Source: Doryteuthis pealeii (taxonomy: Eukaryota > Mollusca > Cephalopoda > Myopsida > Loliginidae). Taken from it: a stretch of 64,000 bases of DNA. This document shows positions 1-11,702 of the stretch, in pieces (position 1 is the first letter of the stretch; each line of letters opens with the position of its first letter). Made by a program: the position numbers and the translations under genes. The notes under the pieces were generated by a model. The model worked only from the letters and a program-made list of their open reading frames with translations, did not search any database and was not told the origin of the DNA. The stretch spans positions 722,315 to 786,314 of the forward strand of contig CM042181.1 of NCBI GenBank assembly GCA_023376005.1, given 5' to 3'.

Positions 1-45
1 AAGTTGAATGTCAAACACGATGTTGTTAAATCCTGAACCTGAATG

Positions 46-86
46 TTAACCCTGATGATCCTCATGGTGAAACTCGAGTAGATTAT
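46..86 (+). ncRNA. Hammerhead-ribozyme-like motif
   Basis: CTGATGA at 52-58, a weak stem II (only two C-G pairs, U-U at its base), GAAA at 69-72, then CTCGAGTA, which can form a 2-bp stem III with a 2-nt loop followed by the UA cleavage dinucleotide. Stem I (GTTAACC against GATTATT) has mismatches. The order matches the short-stem-III type I hammerheads of metazoan retrozymes and Penelope-like elements. A second copy with a damaged core lies on the minus strand at 36329..36367. Probably a relic. Confidence 0.3.
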
Positions 87-514
87 TTCTATATACACCG
101 TAATACTAAATTCTATCTATTAATGTATTGAGCATTATAACCCTATCACCACTAACACATCTGCTTTTACCTCATTAATTAAGTTGTAACAGTGATAACA
201 TTTTTAAAAGATGAAATCTATTTTCTCAAAATAAGGTAAATGTTTGAAGAAAAAATTAATTACAACTTTCATAACATGGTAAATGTTACAGTTCCAAAAT
301 CGACCTGCCCTAATGGTCGATGAGTTTTTAGTCGTACTTGAGAAGTATGGATACCACAGAGATATCAGAATCTGCTAGGGTCTTTTTTCTCTCTCTGTGG
401 ACGGTACATTTTGGAGAGCTCTCTTACTTGTGTAACATATCGAAGCTTACACTGCCCTAGCTAGAGAGTTGATTTTGACCAATGAAATTACGTATTAATC
501 ACGGGTATTTAAAA

Positions 515-590
515 CAAAAGGTTTGGTTTGTTTTGTTTTACGGCATATCAACCTCAGTGGGTCATTTAATGCCGACAAATTTTGAAATAG
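515..590 (+). repeat. Family C tail fragment
   Basis: Reads ggtttgttttgttttacggcatatcaacc and on to aatgccgac, the terminal segment shared by the longer family C copies. Its GGCAT/ATGCC ends can pair as a hairpin. The body of the repeat is missing. Confidence 0.6.
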
Positions 591-652
591 ATTCATTCTT
601 AATGCATAATACAATTTTGTTTATCAACTCATGTTTTTCTATATGATGTTTT

Positions 653-699
653 GCAAATCGTCGTCCAATTTTTCCGTTTTAATTTTGACGACGATTTGC
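653..699. repeat. Perfect 13-nt inverted repeat
   Basis: GCAAATCGTCGTC at 653-665 and its exact reverse complement at 687-699, separated by 21 nt. It could form a hairpin. No gene lies close enough to give it a role. Confidence 0.6.
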
Positions 700-741
700 A
701 AGTATAGCCAACAATTCTTAGTCATTAGAATCTTAGTCTTT

Positions 742-1130
742 GTTTTTGTTTGGTTTGGTTTGACGGCATATCAACCTCCGTGGGTCATTTAATGCCGATA
801 AAGTTTTGAAATAAATCAATCCTTAATGGATAATACATTTTTTTATGAATACATTTTTCTATTTAACCCATACATGGGACCCTAACAGGTACTATCACTC
901 CGGGTCAGAGTGGACCATGGAGTAATGGTGATGAAGGGGTGCTCCACATTTCCCAAACCTCCAGAACTGGAACCTCACCATCAGAGTTTAACGTAATTCT
1001 CAGGACATATAGACCCAGTTACCGCCTTCTATCACCCATATGATAAAAAGAGGTTGGGTTTTGACATAAGGGCAATAGGGTTGGGGTAATCATATAGGTG
1101 CTAGGGCTTTACGTCACCACTGACATGCTG
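742..1130 (+). repeat. Family C dispersed repeat
   Basis: One of at least seven long copies in the window. The landmarks in order are the tail motif ggcatatcaacc, then cccatacatgggaccctaac, then tcagagtggacc, then the block ending cataggtgctagggctt. No coding frame is conserved between copies. The hairpin-forming tail with an A-rich end suggests a SINE-like or LINE-tail element. The class is not established. Confidence 0.65.
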
Positions 1131-1159
1131 CTTTTACGTCATTAATTAAATGTTGCATT

Positions 1160-1650
1160 ATCGTGCAACGGAAACTTCCGGTAAAAAGACAAAGAGAAAG
1201 ATAAAAATATATATTTAAAAAAAGGAAGAACGGAAGAGTGGTCTTCCGGCCAAGAAGCAGGGAGAAGATGAAGAAATAGATAAAAGGAAAACGGAAGACA
1301 CCTCTTCCGTTGAAGAGACGGAGAGAAAGATAAAGAAATAAATATGTCCGTTATCAGATCAAACAATAAAAAAGCGTGGGCATATTTATTGTATAAAAAG
1401 GACAGCTGGTGAAGGGTCAGGTCAGTCCCCAGCGAGCAGCCGAAAAGGTAACCTCGTCGTCTCCCGTATCAACCATCCTCGGAAGTTCATTGTGTACACG
1501 GCGCTCTTCACCATCCTAACCCCGGGCATTTTCATTGAGAACACTCGTCGCCCCTCACCACCCACACACAGGAAGAAAATAAAGACGGGTCCTATTTTTA
1601 TATATACGTGTCTGTGGTTTTACTGAAGTCCAGCCAAGCGGCTATACAAC
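1160..1650 (+). mobile_element. LTR-like relic
   Basis: A purine-rich stretch with repeated ttccg blocks leads to tgtataaaaaggac (TATA-like), a cytosine-rich exon-like part, and aataaagacgggtcc followed by tatatacgtgtctg and actgaagtccag. The same order (TATA-like start region, AATAAAG, then a thousand-base-free end in gaagtccag) recurs at 3640..3995 and less closely at 28625..28880. That layout fits the R/U5 part of an LTR retrotransposon. No internal coding region was found. Confidence 0.4.
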
Positions 1651-1757
1651 ATAAGCTGTAAAAGTGATAACATTTTAAAAGATTGAAATCTATTTTCTCA
1701 AACTAAGGCAAATTTCGTTAAGAAAAATATTTTGTGATGTAATTTTTTTTATGTTAA

Positions 1758-2387
1758 CTAGCAAATATATGCACCCTCCGGGTGCAAGTATTTAAGTTTT
1801 AATGTAATAAAATATCATATTAAATTGGAAAGGCTAATGAAACTAAATAAGAATGCAGATAAAATGATTTGAAACAGAGGGAGTATAATCGAAAATTAGA
1901 ACAATTGAAACTTACTCTTCCATCACTCTCGTCTTTCATTGTTATTTTTTTCTAATTTAAGTATTTAGATAAAAGAGGAAGTAAAGTATAAAATGACAGT
2001 TATTTTTTCTTGTTAATGGATTTCATTTAAGATTCATTGAAGAGATTTTTGCTTATATTCAATAAAATAAAACCAAACAATTAGACATCAATAATACTAA
2101 GCACATATTTATTAAAATCCCATTTTTAATATCAATATGCAAATTAGCCTTCCCGTTCACACTGTAAACCGCTATTTTGATGTATATATAAATATAATTG
2201 CATGTTGATAGTATGTAGATATGGTTAACAGTATTAATAATGTAAAACAATTTTATTAATAATTGTGGTTTAAATAAAAAATAAAATCATTGAGAATGTG
2301 ATGTCAATAACTAAGGGAATTGTAACTTGTGTAGTAATATAGTTTCGGTTACAGACAGAAAAACACACAATCTCCATTATAATAAGG
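1758..2387 (-). mobile_element. Non-autonomous Helitron (copy 1)
   Basis: Read on the minus strand, the copy runs from TC-ttattataatggag to a GCACCC-GGA-GGGTGC hairpin, 9 nt, and CTAG, flanked by host A and T. Those are the hallmarks of Helitrons (5' TC, 3' hairpin then CTRR, insertion between A and T). The 5' terminal base here is mutated (aaggt instead of aagat on the plus strand). There is no Rep/helicase coding capacity. A frame of about 63 codons recurs in many copies, but it only reflects repeat conservation. Confidence 0.85.
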
Positions 2388-3639
2388 TTTACAAATTTTT
2401 TCACATGGGAGATGTTACAGTTCCAATATTTCCCTACCCGACTGAGCAGTACATGACACGATATGACGAGAGAGTCTTAAATTGTTAGAATTTTTGAGAG
2501 GACACTTGTCAAAAAAAAAAAGAAAATCACAGACATTGTTTTAACAAAACTGCTACAATGTTGACACATCCAAACGAACAAATGTAAACAATACATAAGC
2601 ACTTTATAAATACAACTACGTACAGACCCATACAATCTGCAACACCACTGAAAGAACAAAATTATACCAGTTGTATTTATGTATATAAAGTTATTTATTG
2701 TATCAATTTTGTCATCTTTTTTTGTTTTCTACGGAAACTTCATTTCCGTAGTCTTATATATTTAAATTGTAGTGATACAAAACTCTGATCTTCTTCACAC
2801 ACACAAACACTGAGCAAAAACGTTCCCACACATGACATGACGAGAGAGAGTTTTAAATTGTTTGAATTTTTGAGAGGACGCTTGTCACAAAAAAAAAAAA
2901 AGAAAAAAAAAAGAACAATGACAACATAAATATTGACGAAAAGATTGTAGTGTTGCATATCTCCCAAATTATTTTTTTTAGTTTTTATGTTCATTTTATT
3001 TTCCAATTTTCGGTACTTATTTTCTATCCGAAGAGATTCTTAAAAAAAAAAAGAAGATTTTTCTTCTATTCCCACCTTGGGGTTTTGTCTTTTTATTTAT
3101 CCAGAAAATAGTATCAATCACATTTATACCACACCGATATTTTGCACCCCAAAACAAGGGGGGTAAAAGTTAAGTGACCTGAAAAAAATCAGAAAGTTTT
3201 GAAATAAAATAACTAATGCATTATACAATTCATTTATTGTTAAATCAGCACTGAAAATTTCAATAAAATTGGGTAAATCCCTGGTTTTTGTTTATTTTTT
3301 TTTTCCAAAATTTTATTGAAAAATAAATACGGATGTTTTGACAAATTCGGTATACCTAATGTTAACTTACATAAACAATAAAAAAAAACTACGCAGAATT
3401 ATAGAATCTTGTGTTAATCAGATTTTCCACTTCAAAAGTACTACATGACCGTAACAATATACTTTTAGTTTTGTGTATTGCAATGAAACAATATTTTTTT
3501 TCACTATTCTATCGTCTACACATATTTCTCAAATCAATTTGTTGATACATATTATGCAATTTACTCAAAGTCTTTAGTAATTTAATTTTTAATAGGAATT
3601 TCTGGTTAAATTAAACAAAGAAAAGACGAAAAAAAATGA

Positions 3640-3995
3640 CAAAGGACTTTTTTCCGGTAAAAGCGAACAGGGGGTGTAGGGAACGGAGGCGAGGCTTTCC
3701 GGTCAGAGAAGCAGGGAGAAAATAAAGAAATATATAACAAAGGTCCGTTATCCGATCAAAAGATAAAGATGCGTAGGCGTGTCGTCAATACAAAAGCCAG
3801 AGGGTCGAGTCGTCAAGAGACAGTCAGAACACAAGAAGTCGCCAGCCGGCAGCCGAAAGGACACTTCACGTCTCCCATCAGCAATCACCCCCCGGGCACT
3901 CATTGTAAGCTCTGCGCTTTCACCACCCACACACCGAAGAAAATAAAGAAGGGTCCTCTCTTTGTACATACGTATCTGTTGTTTATTGAAGTCCA
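3640..3995 (+). mobile_element. LTR-like relic (second copy)
   Basis: Shares with 1160..1650 the ttccggt / agaagcagggaga / tccgttatc-gatcaaa blocks, the cac-cccgggca block and the ending AATAAAGAAGGGTCC then tgaagtccag. It is in direct orientation about 2.4 kb from the first, with no retroviral coding sequence between, so the two are more likely separate solo-LTR relics than one element. Confidence 0.4.
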
Positions 3996-4371
3996 GTAGT
4001 CGGTAGTGGCTGACTACTGACATACATCGCTTTGGGTACAGTGAAAACCCCAGCACTAACGTACACGAATTTAGCGTCGTGAATTTGAAGCCGCCATACA
4101 ACATTAGAAGATAAAATGTATTTCCTTAAGAGGGTGAGGACGATGATATACAAAAATGGAAGGATACAAATTTCTGCAAAGATGTGCAAACGTAAACAAA
4201 TTCAGGTAAATCTTGTACAGAAAATGATGTCTCTTTAAAATTAGGGAGAGAAACAAGAAACAAAAAATCTGGCGAGTGGGAGGGAATGAGTGAACGGAGA
4301 GAGATTTTTGTTTTCGTTAATTCAAAAGAAAATACAAAATAACAGAAAAAATCGTTGTTTTCTCAACATTT

Positions 4372-4755
4372 GGCCCTAGCACCTATATGATTTTCCCAAC
4401 CCTATTGCCCTTATGGCAAGCCCCAACCCCCTTTTATCATATGGGTGCTAGAAGGCGGTGAGTGAGGGTCTACATGTCCTGGGAATGACGTTAAACTCTA
4501 TCTGATGGTGAGGTTACAGTTTTGGAGGTTTGGGGAACGGGGAGGACCCCTTCATCACCATTGCTCCCCGGTCCACTCTGACCCGGAGTGGTAGTACCTG
4601 TTAGGGTCCCATCTATGGGTTGAATGGAAAAACATGAGTTGATATACAAAATTGTATTATGCATTAAGAATGAATTTATTTCACAACTTTGTCGGCATTA
4701 AATAACCCACCGAGGTTGATATGCCGTAAAACAAAACAAACCAAACCAAAATCAA
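4372..4755 (-). repeat. Family C dispersed repeat
   Basis: Minus-strand copy with the same landmarks as 742..1130, ending in the tail gttgatatgccgtaaaac then an AAAC-rich stretch. The A-rich end follows the hairpin tail, as expected for a retroposed 3' end. Confidence 0.65.
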
Positions 4756-6149
4756 CATTTGGCTTTGAATTTTTTTTAGATAATTTAGTAATTTCAATAT
4801 TCAAATTTTATTTTACTAAGAAGAAACTATGATATGCTTTTTACGATAGGCCACACACTATAATGGTACCCAGAATTCTGATGGCTAAGCAGTAGGGTAG
4901 TTCGATTTTTCACTTTAAAAAAAAAATATCAAATCCTCTCAAACAGCAAAAGTTGTGTGTTGGTATAATGAATACCAATACCAAAAATGAGATCTCTTAC
5001 TTGCACCATTGTTTGAGGAAATAGCATTAAAGATCGTCTGCTAAAATGCACCGAATAGATCCTTGTTTTCACAACATTTGGCTTAGAAATTGTTTCGTTA
5101 ATTTAGTACTTTCAATATGTAAGACAGAAAAGGTAATTTAATTTTACTAAGAGGAAACTAATCAAACAAAACTAGAATCCAAATTGACAATATACCATCT
5201 ATCACCGTCGACATAGTACATATGTTACATAATTATTAGATCCCTAATACTTATATAAGGTAGTATAGAAACATAATGGCGATTAGTGCAGCTGATGGCC
5301 TTGAGAGTGAGTGACGGCGCTTGACCTCACTCTCACCTTGCCTTCCGGGGATAAATCGTGAGAACTGTAAGGCATAGAAGACCCTGTCTTCCGGTTTAAG
5401 GATAGTAAGTAAGTCTCAGTCAGTTAGCAGGTAGGAGCCGAGCCCGATGGGATGTAAGTCGATCTGCGCAGATGTCTGGGTTGGGGATTTAACAATAAAA
5501 TAAGATCAAAAGTAAATCGAAATCTTGTGTTTATTATCTAAAAACTAACAATGACACAAGGCTTCTGATAGAGAGAAATCCCTAACAGAAAACCAGACCC
5601 GAAGTCCCCAAGAAAGTCCAGACCTTAGAAGATTCCAGACCAAGTCAAGATAGATGATAGAAATACCAAAGACGATCAGAATAGCAAAGCCGGCCAGAAG
5701 AAAATACGACCAGAAGTAAGAAGTAAGAAAGAGATATACATCATTATATTATTTAGTGCCAGTAAAGAAGAAGGGTATGCAACACATACCTATAAAAATA
5801 AATGTTAAATATATTTCCGTGTTTTCGGGTCTACGTTTCCTTGTGGTAAATTGTTTTCGGCCAACGTATTGTCTTTATCTCGTTCGTCACCAATTTGTTT
5901 GATAGATTTATAGACAGAAACAATATATAATTCCATAATTTACTTTTTCTTTTTAATTTTCTTTTCTCTTTTTAAAAAAAAATACTAATAGTATTAAAAA
6001 TATCATAAAAAAGGAAGAAAGAAAGAGAGTAGGAGAAAGATAAAGAGAGGGGATGAACGTGCGGAAGCGATAACGCTAATTTGTTTCAATCGAACATAAC
6101 GAAAAGATGAAAAGAAGGAAGGAAAGAAAAAAAAAACATTAGGAGAGTG

Positions 6150-6290
6150 AGAGTTAAACCAAGATCATTATACTTTTTACATATTGAACCATTTAGCAAT
6201 AGCTCTTAAGTAAACATATCAAACGTTGTCAGAATTAAATTATCATACTGTGGTATATCAACAGGCCTGCTAGTCTCGTGTTCCTTAATT
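6150..6290 (+). repeat. 116-bp satellite unit (isolated)
   Basis: Single unit (tactttttacatattgaac, atagctcttaagtaaacat, then catactgtggtatatc) of the satellite that forms a tandem block at 6845..7545 and again at 52.1-54.0 kb. Confidence 0.6.
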
Positions 6291-6621
6291 GTATGACCGT
6301 TATCATCTTGAAATCCCCTCTGCTTAAAAATGAGACTGTCCAAATGGTCCAAGATGAAATGTAAATCCTGATTAACTGGTCTTACTTAACCATCGAATTC
6401 TTATTTCCCATGAGTGTCGTACCATTCAGTTTTTATTATAAATAAAGAAAAGGAAGAACAAGGACATGTTACAAAGAAAAACATATAATAAGAAAGAAAA
6501 ATAGTAAGGGGAAGATCGAAAGAGGGGTTGAGTGCGCGGAATTGACAACGCTAATTTGTTTAAAAAAAACATATTGAAAAGAACGAAAATAATAGAATAA
6601 TAATTAACACAGCTTAACACC

Positions 6622-6842
6622 TGTACCTCAACTATGGTTATCGGAATATACACCCGGGGATTGAGTACCGTGATTGCTCCCGAATACAAGAAGGTTCCCG
6701 AGTTCGAAAAGAACGTTTCCGAGTTCAAGAAGGTTCCCGATTCCGACAAGAATTACCTGATGAAGACCGGAGGGCACATCGGTCGAAACGCTGTACAGAT
6801 AACAATGAAGATGAGGACAATAGTCCGAATAATCCAAATAAT
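6622..6842 (+). repeat. Copy of the GAAACG-type repeat (Penelope-like tail)
   Basis: Contains the block aagaccggagggcacatcgg then tcgaaacgctgtacagataa. The same block (paired GGCC / GGCC around the loop, then GAAACG) recurs at 47030..47400, 54040..54270, 54707..54830 and 55050..55215. The arrangement resembles degenerate hammerhead-bearing repeats of Penelope-like elements, with CTGAAGA or similar in place of CTGATGA. Classification is an inference. Confidence 0.4.
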
Positions 6843-6844
6843 AC

Positions 6845-7545
6845 TATACTTTTTTATATATATATTGAACTATTTAGTAATAGCTCTTAAGTAAACACAT
6901 CAAACATTGTAATAATTAAATTATCATACTGTGGTATATCCACAGGTCCTAATAATAAAGATTATTATGCTTTTTACATATTGAACTTTTTGGTAATAGC
7001 TCTTAAGTAAACATATCAAATGTTGTAATAATTAAATTATCATACTGTGGTATATCCACAGGTCCTGCTAGTCAAGATTATTATGCTTTTTACATATTGA
7101 ACTATTTAGCAATAGCTCTTAAGATAACATATCAAACGTTGTAATAATTAAATTAGCATACTGTGGTATATCCATAGGCCCTGCTAATAAAGATTATTAT
7201 GCTTTTTACATATTGAACTATTTGGTAATAGCTCTTAAGTAAACATATCAAACGGTGTAATAATTAAATTATCATACTGTGGTATATCCATAGATCTTGC
7301 TAGTCAAGATTATTATGCTTTTTACATATTGAAATAATACAATAGCTCTTAAGTAAACATATCAAATGTTGTAATAATTAAATTATCATACTGTGGTATA
7401 TCCACAGGTCCTGCTAGTCAAGATTATTATGCTTTTTACATATTGAAATAATTAGCAATAGCTCTTAAGTAAACATATCAAATGTTGTAATAATTAAATT
7501 ATCATACTGTGGTATATGCTCAGTGTTTATATGCCACAGGATGAT
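6845..7545 (+). repeat. 116-bp tandem satellite
   Basis: About six head-to-tail units, each with ttattatgctttttacata, then atagctcttaagtaaacat, taataattaaattatcat and ctgtggtatatccacagg. The last block is itself a short palindrome (ctgtgg-tatat-ccacag). Related units at 52140-53990 show the family is dispersed as well as tandem. Confidence 0.75.
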
Positions 7546-7854
7546 AGTTTAATTATTCCAGCTTTCGCGTCTCTGGACGATTTGATATTTTTTTTAAAGT
7601 GAAAAAACGACCTACCCTAATGAACAGGTTCTGCTAGTCTTTTTATTATTTTTCTGATATAGAAACCACAAGGTTCTTGCGAACGCCCTCAGCCGCCCTT
7701 TATCATACAAAGTGTTCAATTTAAAGTGCAACTCCGTGGAGTGTAGTAAACAATTTAGGTACTGAACATGTATGCCGAAAAAGTGTGTGTGTGTAAGTGG
7801 GGGTGTTCCCTTTAGGAAAAATAGTTATATTGGAAATAGGGTTATTTCCTAGTT

Positions 7855-8470
7855 GAGTAACATGATATTACAGGGTGACTTAGAAAAAATACAACCCAGA
7901 TTATTTATTTTCCCATTAAACTAACCCTAAACTCCCAACCCTAACCCTAACTCCCCAACTTGAGTAACATATTACAGGGTGACTTAGAAAAAACAGAACC
8001 CAAATTATCTATTCATTTTCCCATTAAACTAACCCTAACTCTAACCCTAACCGTAAACCCCCTAGTTGAGTAACATGAAATTACTGGGTGACCCAGAAAA
8101 AACAGAACCCAAATTATTTATTTTCCCATGAAACTAACCCTAAACCCTAACCCTAACCATAACCTTAAACCCTAACCCTAAACACCCAACCATAACCCCC
8201 TAGTTTAATAACATGATATTACAGGGTGACCCAGAAAAAACAGAACCCAAATTATGGTTATTTCCTAGTTGAATAACATGATATTACAGGGTGACCCAGG
8301 AAAAACAGAACCCAAATTATTTATTTATTTTCCCATTAAACTAACCCTAAACTCTAACCCTAATCCTAAACCCTAACCCCCCTAGTTAAAATTAACAGTT
8401 TTGTTACAAAATGTGTGGGTTCTGTTTTTTCTGGGTCACCCTGTAATATCATGTTACTCAACAAGGGGGG

Positions 8471-8501
<31 letters not shown>

Positions 8502-8615
8502 CTAGGGTTAAGGTTTAGGGTTAGTTTAATGGGAAAATAAATAAATAATTTGGGTTCTGTATTTTTCTGGGTGAACATGTAATATCATGTTACTCAACTA
8601 GGAAATAACCATAAA
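7855..8615. repeat. Interstitial telomere-like satellite with orientation flip
   Basis: Composite units join a conserved block (gagtaacatgatattaca, gggtgacccagaaaaaac, tttcccattaaac) to short CTAACC/CCCTAA arrays up to about 8385. From about 8400 the same block runs in the opposite orientation and the array reads TTAGGG (8467-8525). TTAGGG is the telomere repeat of many metazoans. Related, more decayed units lie at 14585..15035. Probably an interstitial telomere-containing satellite rather than a chromosome end, because non-telomeric sequence continues on both sides. Confidence 0.75.
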
Positions 8616-8864
8616 AAGTATTTGGTACCTCTAAAGGAGGTGGCTTCATTCCTGAAATGCGGTGACCAAGCGTACTTGGTAATATTACAAAGAGGTGTAA
8701 TCAAATATACTGAACATATATGCCGAAAAAGTAAGGGGGTGAAAAATAGTTATATTAAGTTAAGGAAAAATAGTTATATTGTAAAAATTATCTGGTACCT
8801 CTAAAAAAGGTAGCTTCATTCCTGAAATAAGGTAACCAAGCGAGCACATTGTATTCTTGGTAGA

Positions 8865-9030
8865 TATTTACCTCATACCCCACTTGTATGGGTTGGACAC
8901 ACAGTCTCGTTTTATCGTGGGTGCATAAAAATTGCGTCGATCCCGTCGGCATTCTCCCTCAAGGGGGTGCCTCAGGCACTGGGCAATAAACCCAACCAGG
9001 CCCTTTTAAATCAAGGGGACAGACAGGCCC
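8865..9030 (+). repeat. Family B repeat fragment
   Basis: Reads taccccacttgtatgggttgg, then attgcgtcgatcccgtcggc and cctcaggcactgggcaataa. The same segment occurs at 19195..19345, twice at 23.97-24.47 kb, and inside the Helitron at 62134..63040. The class is unknown. Long GC-rich open stretches suggest it may derive from a coding or structured element. Confidence 0.55.
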
Positions 9031-9049
9031 TGACACTAACTTTTTTTCA

Positions 9050-9625
9050 TTGTTTCTGCAGAGGGGTAATACTCCCCTAATGGAGCCACCTGTTGGCCGT
9101 GGGTGGCGACCTGTGATGCTTAAGGATAGAACCCAGGTGGATGAGCAGTCCATGATTTGCAATACTCCACTTTGGCCCTATCTTGGACTAGACGGGCGGT
9201 CGGAGAGGCCCCCTCAGATCAATCGGCTGGTCACGTCAAGCCCTAGCACCTATATGATTGTCTCAACCCTATTGCCTTTATGGCAAGCCCCAACCCCTTT
9301 TTATCATATGGATGCTAGAAGGCGGTGACTGAGGGTCTACATGTCCTGGGAATGACGTTAAACTCTATCTGATGGTGAGGTTCCAGTTTTGGAGGTTTGG
9401 GGAATGTGGAGCACCCCTTCATCACCATTGCTCCCTGGTCCACTCTGACCCAGAGTGGTAGTACCTGTTAGGCTCCCATCTATGGGTTAAATAGAAAAAC
9501 ATGAGTTGATAAACAACATTGTATTAGGCATTAAGAATGAATTTATTTCACAATTTTGTCGAGATTAAATAACCCACCGCGGTTTATATGCCGTAAAACA
9601 AAACAAACCAAACCAACAATGAATA
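9050..9625 (-). repeat. Family C dispersed repeat (long copy)
   Basis: Includes the extra proximal block (gaggggtaatactcccctaa, then ctgttggccgtgggtggcga and gacgggcggtcggagaggcc) absent from the shorter copies, then the common body and the AAAC-rich tail. Full length is therefore about 570-600 bp. Confidence 0.65.
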
Positions 9626-10042
9626 AAATTATATCTCTTGTGTAATAAAATAACGCAAGGGTTAACATGCCGTAAGATCGTTTATGTATAAAATCTGTAT
9701 ACAAAACACTACAGCCACTACTAAGGATTGAACCCGTGTCCTATAGCACTATAAAGACCACTGTTTTACTGTCACCTTTTCATTTAGTAATTTGGTTTCG
9801 CCTAATTGTATATAAGGAAAATATTTTTGGTAATTTTTTAAAATTTTATCCGCGAGCCGAACCGGAACTGTTTTTGCTGACTTCATCTTTCTATTCTTTT
9901 TCGGTGTTATCGACTTTTATACTGAACAGTTTACGCTGTTCAAAGTTTAATTTTGTTTTCGTGAATATTTTTATACTGGTACAACTAGTATTTTTAATCT
10001 TTGATTATCTTTTTAGAATTGCGTATTGAACACCACATCATT

Positions 10043-10052
10043 ATGGCTGGAA
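10043..10052 (+). CDS. Gene 1 (FEM-1-like), coding micro-exon 1
   Basis: ATG GCT GGA A followed directly by the donor GTAAGT (10053-10058). Joined to 12513 it gives Met-Ala-Gly-Thr and keeps the frame of exon 2 (phase 1 intron). Genes 2 and 3 start with the same 10-nt exon type (ATG GCT GAA G then GTAAG), which is the main reason for choosing this start over the in-frame ATG at 12461, which lies in the poly-T intron. A G follows the ATG, a favourable context. The 5' UTR extent and any upstream non-coding exon are unknown. Confidence 0.8.
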
Positions 10053-11469
10053 GTAAGTTTTATATTTTTAATATTTTTCTCTAACATTTTTTTTTCTTTA
10101 GCAGGGGAGGTGATTTCAAGTCTCTTATTGGCCTATTCTTTATTTTAATGCACATTGTGTCTCTTATTGGCCTTATTCTTTATTTTAATGCACATTGTGT
10201 CTCATTGTTGGAGAAATGATGGCCCAAAGAAATTGCAATAAAGAGAAACTAGAATTAAAAAGATGTAGGATAATACCCATCAAAATTATTAACATTTGTT
10301 GTATTTTACATAAAAATATATTCTCATTAAATATAAGTTTTTATATTAAATATATACTTCAACAAAATGAGAATATTAGTAAAAAAACAAAAATATATCA
10401 GTCATATCTCATTGTGAACCGGTTATTTAATACTTCTAATCCGGACTTAACCTACTGAGGTGCTCAAATTTCCTTTTTAACCTCATTTTGTCAGACTTGA
10501 AATAATTCCTAGATGTAAATCAAACATTCTGTTAGGACAGTGGTTCTCAGACATTTTCAGATTTTACTGACCCCTATCCCAAGTTTTTTTTTTTTTTTTT
10601 TTTTTTTTTAGCAAACTTGAAGTGGCCCGTTTTTTCTCTCTTCGGAGATCGAAGGAGTCTATCCTCTTTCAACACCTGCCTTCAATTCAGCGTGTAATTA
10701 TCACAGCTTGGATCTGTACGGTAATGTTGGGAGTCGATGATAATACTTGCCTTTCAACTTTGCGCACATGTAAAATTTTGTGGGTTAAATCCAAACTCAA
10801 CACCTAAATTGCACCATCGTATGTCACCCTCCGAAAGAAAATACAAAAATCAGGAGAGGGAGGGAGGGGGGATAATTAAGTTTGTATGGTGCGTATGATA
10901 AAGAGTGGAGTCGATAAGGGGGTGGTGGATAATTAGGTCAGTGATTATTTCCCTAGGTATAATTGAGATTATAATACTTATCTTCAGCTTCTTGTTCTTT
11001 TCTGGCAGCCTGCAGTGCAAAAGAACAGTCATGTCAATTCTATCACTTGGTTAAAAATGAATTTGGTCTGTAAAATAGCAATAAAATTATGGGAACAGAT
11101 TAAAATATCTTTAAAAGTATTACCAATTTTAATCAGAAAGGCTCCTTATTCAAAGTTAATTCAAGTAACTTTCCAAAGTTGAATTAAAGATGTTTAATTT
11201 GAAATATTTTTCGGTGCTCTTTCAATATGTGATCTACCGAAGGGTTTCTAATCCAATGTGATCTACCGGTGTTGTTATATTAATGAATAATATATAATGC
11301 ACCAGTTATTTCATCTAAAAACTTACTTTTTCTCGTCAGTTAATGAGCGAGGGAGTCTATCCTCTTTTCACACCTGCCTTTAAATCGGCGTGTGATTATC
11401 ACAGCTTGGGTCTGTACGGTAATGCTGGGAGTCGATGATAATACTGGCCTTTCAACTTTGCGCTTTATA

Positions 11470-11665
11470 GACAATTTGCCCAGATGTGTCCTTGTGATTC
11501 CGGGTTCGATCCCGCCTTGGCCAACTAGATGTATGTTAGCACAATTTTTACCTGTCTGAAATAGTGAGCTGATAGGTGTGACGCTCCACCTCTAAAGCAT
11601 ACACAATAGCCATGGTCTGGCGCAATTAAAAACTGATACACTTCTTGGCCCCTTCGCCTATTTTA
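11470..11665 (+). mobile_element. tRNA-derived SINE fragment
   Basis: Contains a B-box-like gattccgggttcgatcccg followed by gagctgataggtgtgacgct and ccacctctaaagc, the body text shared with the SINE-1 copies. The A-box half is poorly preserved. Confidence 0.4.
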
Positions 11666-11702
11666 CTGTATTATATATATTATAACATTCCGTTATCAAT
11701 CC

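Larger units (their letters stand above)
1..10042. other. Repeat-rich intergenic region upstream of gene 1
   Basis: No coding exon could be supported here. The stretch holds LTR-like relics, a Helitron, family C repeats, a 116-bp satellite and interstitial telomeric repeats, which are listed separately. A near-duplicate pair of short segments (about 2465-2530 and 2840-2915, both reading gacgagagag then ttttgagaggac) lies in AT-rich DNA. I see nothing recognisable at 2920-3600 or 4760-5900. The latter has a moderately GC stretch near 5275-5460 that could be another LTR remnant. Open frames here are short and fall in repeats. Confidence 0.6.

Noticed and set aside
2059..2250. Recurring open frame of about 63 codons ending CLVLLISNCLVLF
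   Set aside because: Present wherever a Helitron copy is present (also 25239, 26925, 42286, 46024, 62499), not conserved beyond the DNA similarity of the repeat and without a Rep/helicase motif.
3748..4104. 118-codon minus-strand open frame
   Set aside because: Lies antisense across an LTR-like relic and has no recognisable domain or splice context.
7921..8530. Chromosome end
   Set aside because: TTAGGG arrays are short, interrupted, in both orientations and flanked by ordinary sequence on both sides.
10822..11040. Possible exon near 10850-11030
   Set aside because: The frame is low-complexity Ile/His/Pro and the sequence is intron between the two gene 1 exons, with no homology in genes 2 or 3.
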